Assembly: GCA_002410065.1 (NCBI GenBank)
Contig: DHQB01000007.1
Coordinates: forward strand, 124,001-188,000
DNA length: 64,000 nt
Direction of reading: 5' to 3'
Source: Bacteroidales bacterium UBA5349
Lineage (GTDB): Bacteria > Bacteroidota > Bacteroidia > Bacteroidales > Tenuifilaceae
The notes beneath the pieces are model-generated. The model ran no database searches. It was not told where the DNA came from and saw only the letters and a program-made list of their open reading frames with translations. Below, in pieces: positions 9,326 through 18,682 of this stretch. Numbering within the stretch: the stretch's first letter is position 1; every line of letters begins with the position of its first letter. The translations under genes were made by a program, and so were the position numbers.

Positions 9326-10249
9326 CTATTTGTTTACTTGGAAAGTGCGATCGCCATTCTTAATGAATTTAATAATTTGGTTAGCAGCAGCTAAACCAGA
9401 ATTCACGTTGGCCTCAGAGGTTTGAGCACCCATTTTCTTAGAAGTTGCAAAAACTCGGGTACTAAATTTCTCGGCAAGAACTGCTTGATTATCGGCAGCA
9501 ATATCAGTAGCATACTTCAAATCAGTGCGCTCTTCAAGCGCCTTCATCATTCCTTCCTCATCAATAACCTCTTTGCGAGCAGTGTTGATAAGGGTTGCGC
9601 CCTTTGGCATTTTGGTTAACAAATCGTAATTAATTGATTTTTTAGTTTTATCGGTTGCTGGAATATGTAGCGATAGGTAATCGCTAACCGCATATAGTTC
9701 CTCAACAGAGTTAACCACTTTTACGCCATCCTTTTCGATGTCCTCTTTCTTCACAAATGGGTCGAATGCATAAATTTCCATTCCGAAACCCTTTGCGTGA
9801 GAAGCTACAAGTTTGCCCACGTTTCCGTATGCATGAATACCTAAGCGCTTACCTTTAATTTCGGTACCGCTGATAGGTGTAAATTGGTTTCTGGCCATAT
9901 AAATCATCATGCCAATAGCAAGTTCAGCAACGGCATTAGAGTTTTGACCAGGGGTATTCATAGCTACAACGTTTTTAGCAGTGCAAGCTGCAAGGTCAAG
10001 GTTATCGAACCCTGCACCAGCACGAACAACTACCTTCAATTTTTTAGCTGCGTTAACTACTTCAGCAGTAACTTTATCGCTACGAACAATCATAGCATCT
10101 ACATCAGCTACAGCTTTAATCAGGTCTGCCTGATCGGTATATTTTTCGAGTAGTGCTAATTCAAAACCAGCTCCCTCAACAATTTTACGAATTCCATCAA
10201 CAGCTACCTTTGCAAAGGGTTTATCAGTTGCAACAAGAACTTTTGCCAT
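9326..10249 (-). CDS. serA: D-3-phosphoglycerate dehydrogenase, lysine-type
   Basis: A 307-residue enzyme for the first step of serine synthesis: 3-phosphoglycerate plus NAD to 3-phosphohydroxypyruvate. The 2-hydroxyacid dehydrogenase fold is seen, with a substrate-loop arginine (R77 in VVRAGAGFDN) and an NAD-binding segment near 137-145. It has no ACT regulatory domain. Where most family members have a catalytic histidine in a PHxG motif, this one has SKKMGAQT (K272 at the His position). That is the type III_K pattern described for Entamoeba histolytica and Bacteroides enzymes. It is the second gene of serC-serA-DUF1015, after an intervening hairpin. Confidence 0.95.
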   Translation of the reverse strand: MAKVLVATDKPFAKVAVDGIRKIVEGAGFELALLEKYTDQADLIKAVADVDAMIVRSDKVTAEVVNAAKKLKVVVRAGAGFDNLDLAACTAKNVVAMNTPGQNSNAVAELAIGMMIYMARNQFTPISGTEIKGKRLGIHAYGNVGKLVASHAKGFGMEIYAFDPFVKKEDIEKDGVKVVNSVEELYAVSDYLSLHIPATDKTKKSINYDLLTKMPKGATLINTARKEVIDEEGMMKALEERTDLKYATDIAADNQAVLAEKFSTRVFATSKKMGAQTSEANVNSGLAAANQIIKFIKNGDRTFQVNK

Positions 10250-10298
10250 AATATTATAATTTTAATTGTTAATAATTATTTAACGACTTTTTAAAACA

Positions 10299-10328
10299 AA
10301 AGGCTGAAAAGATTAATTTTCAGCCTTT
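10299..10328 (-). terminator. hairpin between serC and serA
   Basis: A 12-bp stem AAAGGCTGAAAA / TTTTCAGCCTTT lies between the serC stop and the serA start on the minus strand. It resembles a terminator but sits inside a gene group that works as one pathway, so it may be an internal attenuator or mean that serA has its own promoter. Confidence 0.6.
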
Positions 10329-10344
10329 AAAATGTTTAATAAAA

Positions 10345-11424
10345 CTAGGCGTTTTGTTTTTCGAATTCTTTCATGCAATCAACTAATGCCTGTACACTCT
10401 CAGTTGGGCAAGCATTGTAAATAGATGCACGGAAACCTCCAACAGAACGGTGACCTTTAATTCCAACCATTCCAGCTTTCTTAGCAAAATCCATAAATGT
10501 TGCCTCTTTGTCTTTATACTGCTCAGCCATTACAAAGCAAACGTTCATTAGTGAGCGATCCTCTTTTGCTGCAGTACCAACAAACATCTTGTTACGATCG
10601 ATCTCGTTGTATAGTAGGTCTGCTTTATTTTTATTAATCTTTTGCATAGCAGCAACACCACCCAAACTTTTAACCCATTTCAAGGTTTCGTGCATTACAA
10701 AAATAGGAAGCACTGGAGGAGTATTGAACATTGAGTTGTTCTTAGGCTCATCACCAATGTGTGTTTTGTAATTTACCATGCTAGGCAGTTGTCTTTTAAC
10801 TGTTTCAAGTAAATCTTTACGAACAATTACAAAGGTTAAACCAGCAGGACCAACGTTTTTCTGAGCACCACCATAAATCATTGCATATTTCTTAATGTCA
10901 ACGGGGCGGCTCATAATATCAGAACTCATATCGGCTATAAGGTTAACAGGGCAATCAATATCCTCTTTTAGCTCAGTTCCGTATATGGTGTTGTTTGTTG
11001 TTATGTGGAAATAATCAATATCGGCAGGAATTTTATATCCTTTTGGAACATAGCTGTAGTTCTTATCTGAAGACGAAGCAACTACCTCAACTGCTCCATA
11101 TGCTTTAGCCTCTTTAATGGCTTTTTTTGCCCAAACACCAGTATCTAAATATGCTGCTTTGGTGTTTAAAAAGTTTGCTGCCAAAGTGTAGAATTGTGTA
11201 GAAGCACCACCACCAAGGAAAAGAATTGCATAATTATCAGGAATGCTTAGCAAATCTCTCCAAAGCTGTTCAGCTTCAGCCATAATTCTTTCCCAACCTG
11301 GGGTACGGTGAGAAATTTCTAAAATACCTATACCAGTATTATCAAAATTACGAATGGCATCAATTGTTGCCTCGATAGCTGGTTTTGGAAGAACACAGGG
11401 ACCTGCATTAAAATTATGTTTCAT
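10345..11424 (-). CDS. serC: phosphoserine aminotransferase
   Basis: A 359-residue class V PLP aminotransferase that converts 3-phosphohydroxypyruvate and glutamate to phosphoserine; the family also serves pyridoxal synthesis. The start KHNFNAGPCVLP is diagnostic. The PLP lysine is K189 in GGAQKNVGPAG, and the phosphate-binding GGGASTQFY lies around residues 71-79. The C-terminal HRSVGGFRASIYNA block is intact. It is the first gene of the serine cluster. Length is as usual (360). SerB is not in the window. Confidence 0.97.
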   Translation of the reverse strand: MKHNFNAGPCVLPKPAIEATIDAIRNFDNTGIGILEISHRTPGWERIMAEAEQLWRDLLSIPDNYAILFLGGGASTQFYTLAANFLNTKAAYLDTGVWAKKAIKEAKAYGAVEVVASSSDKNYSYVPKGYKIPADIDYFHITTNNTIYGTELKEDIDCPVNLIADMSSDIMSRPVDIKKYAMIYGGAQKNVGPAGLTFVIVRKDLLETVKRQLPSMVNYKTHIGDEPKNNSMFNTPPVLPIFVMHETLKWVKSLGGVAAMQKINKNKADLLYNEIDRNKMFVGTAAKEDRSLMNVCFVMAEQYKDKEATFMDFAKKAGMVGIKGHRSVGGFRASIYNACPTESVQALVDCMKEFEKQNA

Positions 11425-11582
11425 AGCTTGTTAAGTTTTAAACTGTTACACAATCGTATAATATTCGTCAAATTTCTAACTATTTTTCCATATTTCCTAA
11501 TAATTGGACGTAATATAAAGCATTAATGTTCCAATTAATTATACTGATAACTCAAGGTTATAGATAAGATTTTAAGGGCTAT

Positions 11583-12302
11583 TTACAGAACTACCAATTT
11601 CCCATCTACAAGTTCTGGTACCTTATCGGTACTATTGGGTGTAAAGCAATATTCAAGCACATCATCAAGTCCCAGTTTTTTGAGCCTATGCCTTTGGGCA
11701 ACCAACTCAAGATAGGCAAAAATATCGCCTTGAGCCAGCGACCATAGCTGCAACGATGCTTGAACCGAATCGCTATGAGTGGTAAAACAAGAATCGCTTA
11801 ACAGAATTTTTGCCAATGCACCCGCAAATAGAGCGTCCTCTAGGCAAAATCGCCCCTTCCACCCTGCGCAAAGTATCATTACGTTACCAGTTTGTTTTTG
11901 CTTTGCCCACTTGGCTATAGCAGCCAGATTAAGAAACGATCCAATTGCTACGCTCAACCCATCCGATGCCTTTACAATTGCCTTAGTACCATTGGTTGTG
12001 CTATAAGCAATATCCTTACCAGCAACCCTATCGGCTGTAAAGTTAAAGGGTGAATTGCCAAAATCGGCAAAATTAAGAGTTTTCCCATCACGCTCTGCAG
12101 CTACCAAATACCCTTTCTCTTTTGCAATTCTTGCCTCCTCAATAGTTGGTATTGGGATAATACTTTTTGCCCCATTGGCAAAAGCAGCGCAAATTGCTGA
12201 TGTTGCCCTAAGCACATCAACCACTATAACATGCGAATTTGAGATATCGAAATATTCCAAATTCTCTGGGTTGAAGCAAACCTCAATTGTTCTTTTATCC
12301 AT
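11583..12302 (-). CDS. comB: 2-phosphosulfolactate phosphatase family protein (ComB-like)
   Basis: A 239-residue protein of the ComB family. The methanogen enzyme removes phosphate from 2-phosphosulfolactate in coenzyme M synthesis with Mg2+. Family features include VIVDVLRATSAICAAFANGA (about 26-45) and the SPFNFTADRVAGKDIAYSTTNGTKA block (about 83-107). No ComA or other sulfolactate gene is in the window, so the physiological substrate here is uncertain. It follows gcvT on the same strand, with a hairpin between. Confidence 0.85.
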   Translation of the reverse strand: MDKRTIEVCFNPENLEYFDISNSHVIVVDVLRATSAICAAFANGAKSIIPIPTIEEARIAKEKGYLVAAERDGKTLNFADFGNSPFNFTADRVAGKDIAYSTTNGTKAIVKASDGLSVAIGSFLNLAAIAKWAKQKQTGNVMILCAGWKGRFCLEDALFAGALAKILLSDSCFTTHSDSVQASLQLWSLAQGDIFAYLELVAQRHRLKKLGLDDVLEYCFTPNSTDKVPELVDGKLVVL

Positions 12303-12316
12303 TGCTATTTAAAAAG

Positions 12317-12357
12317 TAAGGTGTAAAGACGACTAGGATATCGAACTTTACACCTTA
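12317..12357 (-). terminator. terminator of gcvT
   Basis: A 12-bp stem TAAGGTGTAAAG / CTTTACACCTTA with a 17-base loop, 22 bases past the gcvT stop and before the comB start on the minus strand. A short AT-rich tract follows. Confidence 0.6.
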
Positions 12358-12379
12358 AAGTTATTGTGCTGCTTAATCC

Positions 12380-13483
12380 TTACTTCTTATAGATGGGAAG
12401 TTTTACAGTTTTAGCCTTAAGATCCTTGTTACGCACTCTAATAAAAATTTCTGTATCGGCCTTGGCGTAGGGTGTTAGAACGTACCCCATTCCTATGCCT
12501 ATTTTCATCATTGGCGACATGGTTCCAGAGGTTACTTCTCCTATCACCTCACCTTGTGCATCAACTATTTCGTAATGCTGCCGTGGAATACCCCTATCAA
12601 CCATTACAAAGCCTACAAGTTTACGCTTTAATCCTTGAGCTTTAAGATTAAGCATATAATCTTTATCGATAAAGTTTTTGTGATCAACAAACTTTGTAAT
12701 CCATCCTAAACCTGCTTCGAGAGGCGAAGTGCTTTCGCTGATATCGTTGCCGTAAAGGCAGAAACCCATTTCAAGGCGAAGGGTATCGCGAGCACCTAAT
12801 CCAATTGGTTTAATGCCAAACTCCGCACCTGCCTCAAAAACAGCTTTCCATAATTTTACAGCATCCTCATTTGCACAGTAAATTTCACATCCGCCAGAAC
12901 CAGTATACCCTGTAATTGAAAAGATTACATCTTTAATCCCTGCAAAATCAATCTTTTTAAAGGTGTAATACTCCATGTTTTCAATTGGCTCGTTTGTTAA
13001 CTTTTGCATTGCTTTCATAGCCAAGGGACCCTGAACGGCTAGTTGAGCCATTTCGCTTGAGGCATTGTAAAGTTCTTTACCTATGGTTAGATTAAATTTT
13101 GGGGCAATGCTGCATAACCAATCCCAGTCCTTAGCTGTATTACCAGCATTAACAACTAACAGATAGGTTTGGGCATCAACACGGTAAACAAGAAAATCAT
13201 CAACAATACCACCTTTACCATTAGGGAAACAGGTGTATTGAATTTTATTATCCTGAAGTGCGGTAATATCGTTAGAAGTAACATACTGAAGAAAATCGAC
13301 AGCATTGGGCCCTTTTACCCATACCTCACCCATGTGGGAAACATCAAAAACTCCTACCTTTTCGCGTACGGTAATATGCTCTTCATTTATACCTACATAC
13401 TCAATAGGCATATTATAGCCAGCAAAAGGAACCATTTTGGCTCCAAGTTCAATATGGAACTGTGTGAATGGAGTAGTTTTCAT
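12380..13483 (-). CDS. gcvT: glycine cleavage system T protein (aminomethyltransferase)
   Basis: A 367-residue tetrahydrofolate-dependent aminomethyltransferase. It takes the aminomethyl group from lipoyl H protein, releases ammonia and forms methylene-THF. The N-terminal HIELGAKMVPFAGYNMPIEY, the VFDVSHMGE block (about 45-53) and the C-terminal RGIPRQHYEI and GEVTSGTMSPMMKIGIGMGY blocks are classic. The conserved Asp of GCV_T is in the CFPNGKGGIVDDFLVYR segment near residue 90. GcvH and GcvP are elsewhere. I found no glycine riboswitch upstream. Confidence 0.97.
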   Translation of the reverse strand: MKTTPFTQFHIELGAKMVPFAGYNMPIEYVGINEEHITVREKVGVFDVSHMGEVWVKGPNAVDFLQYVTSNDITALQDNKIQYTCFPNGKGGIVDDFLVYRVDAQTYLLVVNAGNTAKDWDWLCSIAPKFNLTIGKELYNASSEMAQLAVQGPLAMKAMQKLTNEPIENMEYYTFKKIDFAGIKDVIFSITGYTGSGGCEIYCANEDAVKLWKAVFEAGAEFGIKPIGLGARDTLRLEMGFCLYGNDISESTSPLEAGLGWITKFVDHKNFIDKDYMLNLKAQGLKRKLVGFVMVDRGIPRQHYEIVDAQGEVIGEVTSGTMSPMMKIGIGMGYVLTPYAKADTEIFIRVRNKDLKAKTVKLPIYKK

Positions 13484-13725
13484 TATATTTGATATTTGGT
13501 ATTAAACAATTAATAATGTGTACAAATTTACACGGATTTTTTGGTTTTACCCAACCCTTTGCATCAATTATAATTACAGAACACATTGTTATGCAGCAGG
13601 AAGTTTTACACATGTTTAAATAAAAATATTTGGATTAGAATAGGATATCGATTTAATTTGTAAATTGTAAGGTCATTCACAAACCTTTTGCACTGCTGCG
13701 TGCTTAGAATTTAACTCAATTGTAA

Positions 13726-14079
13726 ATGCAAAGTTATTCACATATTGATATTGCTCAAATAAATCTAATTTCTGACGGAAACAAGGAATTGATTTCTGAT
13801 TTAGTGTTGATGTTTGAAAATCAAATCCCAATTTTTGCCAAACAACTTGATGAACTTTACGCTTCAAATGATTTTTTGGCTCTTGGAAAACTTGCCCACA
13901 AAATCAAGGGTAGCGTATCAATAGTTGGCATTACATTGTTGGCAAATAGCATGAAAAAACTTGAGTATATTGCTAAAGAAGGTGTAAGCCAAGAGAAGTA
14001 TCCAATGCTGATTGATGAGTTTAAAACCATAAGCCTAAAGGCTCTTAATGAGCTTAAAAACTATATTGAAAACAATTAA
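13726..14079 (+). CDS. stand-alone Hpt-domain phosphotransfer protein
   Basis: A 117-residue four-helix Hpt domain. The phosphorylatable histidine is H58 in LAHKIKGS, the family motif HxxKGS. Such proteins pass phosphate between hybrid-kinase receivers and downstream response regulators. No kinase or receiver is near. The stop is 10 bases before the likely start of the STAS protein, so the two are probably co-translated. Confidence 0.9.
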   Translation: MQSYSHIDIAQINLISDGNKELISDLVLMFENQIPIFAKQLDELYASNDFLALGKLAHKIKGSVSIVGITLLANSMKKLEYIAKEGVSQEKYPMLIDEFKTISLKALNELKNYIENN

Positions 14080-14089
14080 AAAACCCCAT

Positions 14090-14425
14090 ATGATAAACAT
14101 AGAGAAAATTAATGATGTACTTATTGTTTCGATGGAAACAGAGAACAAACTTAATGTTGCGCTTGCCCAAAAATTTAAGGTTGAAGTTGCAAAGATTATC
14201 GACCAGCCCGAGATGAAGATTGTAATAAACCTTGGTGGTGTTGTGTACATTGATAGTACAGGCTTTGGTGCTTTACTCTCGATATTAAGAGTTGCCAAAA
14301 GCAACAATGCAAAACTTAAACTTTGCAATATTTCCCCTGAGGTAATGGAACTGGTTAAATTACTTCAACTGCAAACCGTATTCGATATTCGCAATAGTGT
14401 GGACGATTGCCTAAAATCATTTTAA
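14090..14425 (+). CDS. STAS-domain anti-anti-sigma-factor-type protein
   Basis: A single STAS domain, 112 residues from the start at 14090. An in-frame ATG at 14048 exists, but it lies inside the Hpt gene and would add a non-homologous 14-residue tail, so 14090 is preferred. The conserved serine for phosphorylation is S56 in VYIDSTGFGALLSI. STAS proteins of this type bind an HPK-type anti-sigma kinase and release a partner. No SpoIIE-like phosphatase, kinase or sigma factor is near. It is paired with the Hpt gene and is followed by a terminator at 14434. Confidence 0.9.
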   Translation: MINIEKINDVLIVSMETENKLNVALAQKFKVEVAKIIDQPEMKIVINLGGVVYIDSTGFGALLSILRVAKSNNAKLKLCNISPEVMELVKLLQLQTVFDIRNSVDDCLKSF

Positions 14426-14433
14426 CCCTTTTT

Positions 14434-14452
14434 AACCGCCCACTTGGCGGTT
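14434..14452 (+). terminator. terminator of the Hpt-STAS pair
   Basis: AACCGCC / GGCGGTT stem with a run of seven T residues directly after, a few bases past the STAS stop. Confidence 0.85.
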
Positions 14453-14552
14453 TTTTTGTGCCTATAAAGAATAAGCAGAGCACTGATTCCGTTTGTTATT
14501 CTATAAATTAGCCTATACCACCAGTAAATTACAAACCTAAGCACTTACTAAA

Positions 14553-15851
14553 ATGATAAGCCCAGAAAAAAAACAATGGATTAAAGAATCGAAAACATTA
14601 AAGGTTATTGGTATTGGAATTTTAGCCTTACTCCTTCTTATCCCAGCAGCGATGATTCAGTCGCTCATTCGAGAGCGTGAACAATCGTTTAATCAGGTTT
14701 ACACCGAGGTGGGACAGAAATGGGGATATCCCCAAACACTTTCAGGTCCAGTAATTACAATTCCTTACATTTCATATGCTACGGGCACCGACGGCAAAAC
14801 AGTTACCTATAAGAAGAGTGCTTACTTTTTGCCAAACACCCTCAATATTACGGGTGAGATAATACCCGAAACCCGCTACAGAGGCATCTACAAAGTACCC
14901 GTTTACAAAGGGAACATTACCGTATCGGGGGAGTTTTTGAAGCCTAATATTCAAATGCTAAAGATAAAGAACGAGATGTTCCTTTGGGATGAAGCAACAT
15001 TAACCTTTGGTATTTCCGATATGCGAGGCATTAGGAATCGAATTGAAGTTATTCTTAATGGTAAGCACCATGAAATGAACCCAGGTACAAATGCAAAAGA
15101 TATTATCTACTCAGGTTTATCGTGCAATATTGATGAGCCTAATGCCCAGAATATTACGTTTACCCTAAACATAGAACTTAATGGTAGCCAATCGCTAAAT
15201 TTTATCCCGCTGGGTAAAGAAACCGATGTAAACATTAAATCAACATGGGCAAACCCAAGCTTTAACGGAGCCTTTTTGCCTGTTGACAGAAATATAGACA
15301 ACAAAGGATTTTATGCCCAATGGAAAGTACTTAACCTTAACCGCAACTATCCACAACAATGGTGCGGTAACGAGTATGCTGTTGACGAATCCGCTTTTGG
15401 TGTAGAGTTTTTAATGCCAGTTGATCATTATCAGAAGAATACCCGTAGCGCCAAATATGCAATTATGTTCATAGCGCTCACATTCACAGCCTTTTTACTC
15501 TTTGAGTTAATATCAAAAAAACGGATTCACCCCGTTCAATATCTGCTTGTTGGTGGTGCACTTTGTGTTTTTTATACGTTATTAATATCATTCTCTGAAC
15601 AGATTGGGTTCTTTTGGGCCTATACTGTTTCATCAATAGCAACCATATCGCTCATTTCGTTATACTTTAATAGTATAATCAAATCGGCAAAAGGAACCTT
15701 GGTGCTCTCCCTAATGCTTGTAGGGCTTTACCTTTTCCTCTTTACAATACTACAACTACAAGATTATGCGCTACTTATGGGCAGCATTGGACTATTTGCA
15801 GTAATTTCTATAGTGATGTATGTATCACATAAAGTTGACTGGTACAGCTAG
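14553..15851 (+). CDS. creD: CreD-family inner membrane protein
   Basis: A 432-residue CreD family membrane protein. An N-terminal membrane segment (about 20-35), the QVYTEVGQKWGYPQTLSGPVITIPY block, a long periplasmic beta-rich domain (about 50-295) and several C-terminal membrane helices (about 305-425) match the family layout. In E. coli CreD is linked to the CreBC response and envelope or colicin phenotypes, but its molecular role is unknown. No CreBC-like kinase is nearby. A very strong bidirectional terminator separates it from clpB. Confidence 0.93.
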   Translation: MISPEKKQWIKESKTLKVIGIGILALLLLIPAAMIQSLIREREQSFNQVYTEVGQKWGYPQTLSGPVITIPYISYATGTDGKTVTYKKSAYFLPNTLNITGEIIPETRYRGIYKVPVYKGNITVSGEFLKPNIQMLKIKNEMFLWDEATLTFGISDMRGIRNRIEVILNGKHHEMNPGTNAKDIIYSGLSCNIDEPNAQNITFTLNIELNGSQSLNFIPLGKETDVNIKSTWANPSFNGAFLPVDRNIDNKGFYAQWKVLNLNRNYPQQWCGNEYAVDESAFGVEFLMPVDHYQKNTRSAKYAIMFIALTFTAFLLFELISKKRIHPVQYLLVGGALCVFYTLLISFSEQIGFFWAYTVSSIATISLISLYFNSIIKSAKGTLVLSLMLVGLYLFLFTILQLQDYALLMGSIGLFAVISIVMYVSHKVDWYS

Positions 15852-15859
15852 CAAAAACT

Positions 15860-15899
15860 AAATGGGGAACATTCAAAATCATTTGAATGTTCCCCATTT
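15860..15899. terminator. bidirectional terminator between creD and clpB
   Basis: An 18-bp perfect stem with a 4-base loop, the strongest hairpin of this kind in the window. A/T tracts on both sides let it serve both converging genes. Confidence 0.9.
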
Positions 15900-15923
15900 T
15901 AATTACCCTTTTACCTCTGGAAA

Positions 15924-18518
15924 TTACCCATGCCTAAACACTAACTCATCGCCATCAAAGTAATCAATTGTAATAGTTTTCTTGCTATCTACTCTACCCG
16001 CTAGTATATCCTTTGATAGTTGGTTAAGGATATGTTTTTGCATAAGACGCTTTACAGGTCGAGCTCCATAGAGAGGATCGTACCCTACTTCCGAAATCCA
16101 ATCAACTGCACCTTCGGCAATTTTAATATCAATTCCCTGTTGGCTAAGCATCAATCTAATGCGCTCGAACTGGATTAGCACAATTTCCCTTATCTCGCTC
16201 TTGGTTAAAGGCCTAAACATAATTATCTCGTCAATCCTATTTAGGAATTCGGGTCTTATGGTTTGTTTGAGAAGTTCGAATACCTGATCACGAGTTTTAT
16301 TGAACACCCCTTGAGTTATTTTATTGGCCGCATCGGCCAAGTTGGCCTGTATTATCTGTGAGCCAATATTCGAAGTCATAATTATGATGGTGTTCTTAAA
16401 ATCGACTCTACGCCCTTTATTATCAGTTAAATGGCCATCATCAAGAACCTGTAACAAGATATTAAACACATCCGGATGTGCCTTCTCTATCTCATCGAGC
16501 AAAACCACTGAATAGGGCTTATGGCGAACCGATTCGGTTAATTGCCCACCCTCATCGTAGCCCACGTAACCAGGGGGTGCGCCAATTAATCGCGAAACAG
16601 AATGGCGCTCCTGATACTCACTCATATCAATTCGAGTCATCAGGTTCTCATCATTAAATAAAAACTCAGCCAATGCGCGTGCCAATTCGGTTTTACCCAC
16701 ACCCGTTGTCCCCATAAAGATGAACGAACCAATTGGACGCTTTGAATCCTGAAGCCCTGCCCTACTTCTTCGAACAGCATCGGCAATAGCAGTAATGGCC
16801 TCATCCTGTCCAACCACCTTTTTATGAAGTTGATCCTCGAGGGTGAGCAACTTTTCGCGCTCACTTTGCAACATTCTACTAACAGGTATGCCTGTCCATC
16901 GGGCAACCACCTCGGCAATATCAGCAGAATCTACTTGTTCTTTTATCAAGGCAAAATCAACCTGTTTTAGAGCCAATTCATCTTTAAAAGATTCTATTGC
17001 CTCTTCAGCCTCTTTAATGCGTCCGTACCTTAATTCCGCAACCTTGCCATAATCTCCCCTTCTTTCAGCATCCGCAGCTTCAAGTTTATAGCCCTCAATT
17101 GCATGCTTGTTCTTCTGTATCTTTTCAATTATCCCCTTCTCCTCTAGCCATTTTGCTCTAAGTGAATTTCGCTCTTCCTGCAAATTAGCAATCTCTTTGC
17201 TTAACGCATCAACTTTAGCCTTACCTCCCTCACGTTTAATCGCCTCGCGTTCAATTTCTAACTGCTTAATTCGTCGTTCAATCTCGTCTATACTCTCAGG
17301 CACCGAGTTCATCTCAAGCCTTAGTTTTGCTGCGGCTTCGTCAATAAGATCGATTGCCTTATCGGGCAAAAACCTGTCGGTTATATATCGATGCGACAGT
17401 TCTACCGCAGCAATAATTGCCTCATCCATAATCCTTACCGAGTGGTGAGCCTCATAACGCTCCTTCAATCCTCTTAAAATAGAGATGGAATCGGGCACTG
17501 AAGGCTCATCAATTAATACGGTTTGAAATCTTCGCTCAAGTGCTTTATCCTTTTCAAAATATTTTTGATACTCGCTTAGCGTGGTTGCACCAATTGCCCG
17601 AAGTTCACCACGAGCCAAAGCAGGCTTTAGTATGTTGGCAGCATCCATTGCCCCTTCACCCTTACCTGCACCAACTAGTGTATGAATTTCATCGATAAAA
17701 AGCACAACCTCACCATCGGATGCAATCACCTCCTTCACAACCGATTTAAGCCTTTCCTCAAACTCGCCTTTATATTTAGCACCTGCAATCAAGGAGCCCA
17801 TATCGAGCGAATACACCTGCTTGGATTTAAGGTTCTCGGGAACATCACCAGTAACAATTCTATGTGCCAAACCTTCGCCAATGGCAGTTTTACCGACTCC
17901 AGGCTCTCCAATCAGGATTGGATTATTCTTAGTACGGCGTGAGAGAATTTGAAGTACACGTCTTATCTCCTCATCACGACCAATTACAGGGTCGAGTTTT
18001 CCGCTCAAGGCCATATCGTTCAGATTAATAGCAAATCGGTTAAGGGCATTGTATGTATCCTCAGCCGTTTGTGAATCGACCTTTGAACCTTTTCGTAATT
18101 CCTTTACCGCTTTCAGTAATTCCTTCTCAGAAATACCTGCATCCTTCATTACCTGAGCTGCCTGATCGCCAGAGTGAATTAATCCCAGCAAAAGATGCTC
18201 AACCGAAACAAATTGATCGGAAAGATCGCGGGAAAAATCATTGGCCTTCTGCAAAACTCTATGCGAAGCAGAAGTAAGGTAACTCTCGCCTCCGGAAACC
18301 TTAGGGTACGATTCTAAGATACGAGTAACTGCTCCGTCGAAATTTATCGGGTTTACGCCTACCTTCTTTAATAAAAATCCAGTTACGTTTTCGGCTTGAC
18401 TAATTACTCCCTTTAGAATATGGGTTGGCTCCACAGCCTGGTGCCCATAACCCTGTGCTACAGTTACAGCCTGTTGAATTGCCTCTTGCGACTTTATGGT
18501 TAAATTATTCATGTTCAT
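15924..18518 (-). CDS. clpB: ATP-dependent chaperone ClpB
   Basis: An 864-residue disaggregase that works with DnaK to pull proteins from aggregates as a hexamer. The Clp N-domain (about 1-145), first AAA+ module with Walker A GEPGVGKT (near 205), M-domain coiled coil (about 405-525) and second AAA+ module with GTTGVGKT (near 605) are all present. The start is supported by a strong GGAG ribosome-binding site 9 bases upstream, rare for this phylum. Length matches ClpB rather than ClpA or ClpC. Confidence 0.97.
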   Translation of the reverse strand: MNMNNLTIKSQEAIQQAVTVAQGYGHQAVEPTHILKGVISQAENVTGFLLKKVGVNPINFDGAVTRILESYPKVSGGESYLTSASHRVLQKANDFSRDLSDQFVSVEHLLLGLIHSGDQAAQVMKDAGISEKELLKAVKELRKGSKVDSQTAEDTYNALNRFAINLNDMALSGKLDPVIGRDEEIRRVLQILSRRTKNNPILIGEPGVGKTAIGEGLAHRIVTGDVPENLKSKQVYSLDMGSLIAGAKYKGEFEERLKSVVKEVIASDGEVVLFIDEIHTLVGAGKGEGAMDAANILKPALARGELRAIGATTLSEYQKYFEKDKALERRFQTVLIDEPSVPDSISILRGLKERYEAHHSVRIMDEAIIAAVELSHRYITDRFLPDKAIDLIDEAAAKLRLEMNSVPESIDEIERRIKQLEIEREAIKREGGKAKVDALSKEIANLQEERNSLRAKWLEEKGIIEKIQKNKHAIEGYKLEAADAERRGDYGKVAELRYGRIKEAEEAIESFKDELALKQVDFALIKEQVDSADIAEVVARWTGIPVSRMLQSEREKLLTLEDQLHKKVVGQDEAITAIADAVRRSRAGLQDSKRPIGSFIFMGTTGVGKTELARALAEFLFNDENLMTRIDMSEYQERHSVSRLIGAPPGYVGYDEGGQLTESVRHKPYSVVLLDEIEKAHPDVFNILLQVLDDGHLTDNKGRRVDFKNTIIIMTSNIGSQIIQANLADAANKITQGVFNKTRDQVFELLKQTIRPEFLNRIDEIIMFRPLTKSEIREIVLIQFERIRLMLSQQGIDIKIAEGAVDWISEVGYDPLYGARPVKRLMQKHILNQLSKDILAGRVDSKKTITIDYFDGDELVFRHG

Positions 18519-18638
18519 TTACGTACTCCTTTCTTTATTAATCAACTTATCCCATAAAGTCAAAATGTTTGCCACCAATAAACTTCGGTCAAAATGACAC
18601 TCTCAACGTCTGACCATCAGCCATATTGGCAAAAAAAA

Positions 18639-18660
18639 AGGTCGACCAAGTGGTCGACCT
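18639..18660 (-). terminator. terminator of the M16 peptidase gene
   Basis: A 10-bp stem AGGTCGACCA / TGGTCGACCT with a 2-base loop. On the minus strand it is followed by nine T residues. It is 23 bases past the M16 stop. Confidence 0.9.
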
Positions 18661-18682
18661 AAATTATTTTATCAGCAATACC

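Noticed and set aside
13484..13725. Glycine riboswitch upstream of gcvT
   Set aside because: The region is AT-rich and lacks the conserved tandem aptamer cores.
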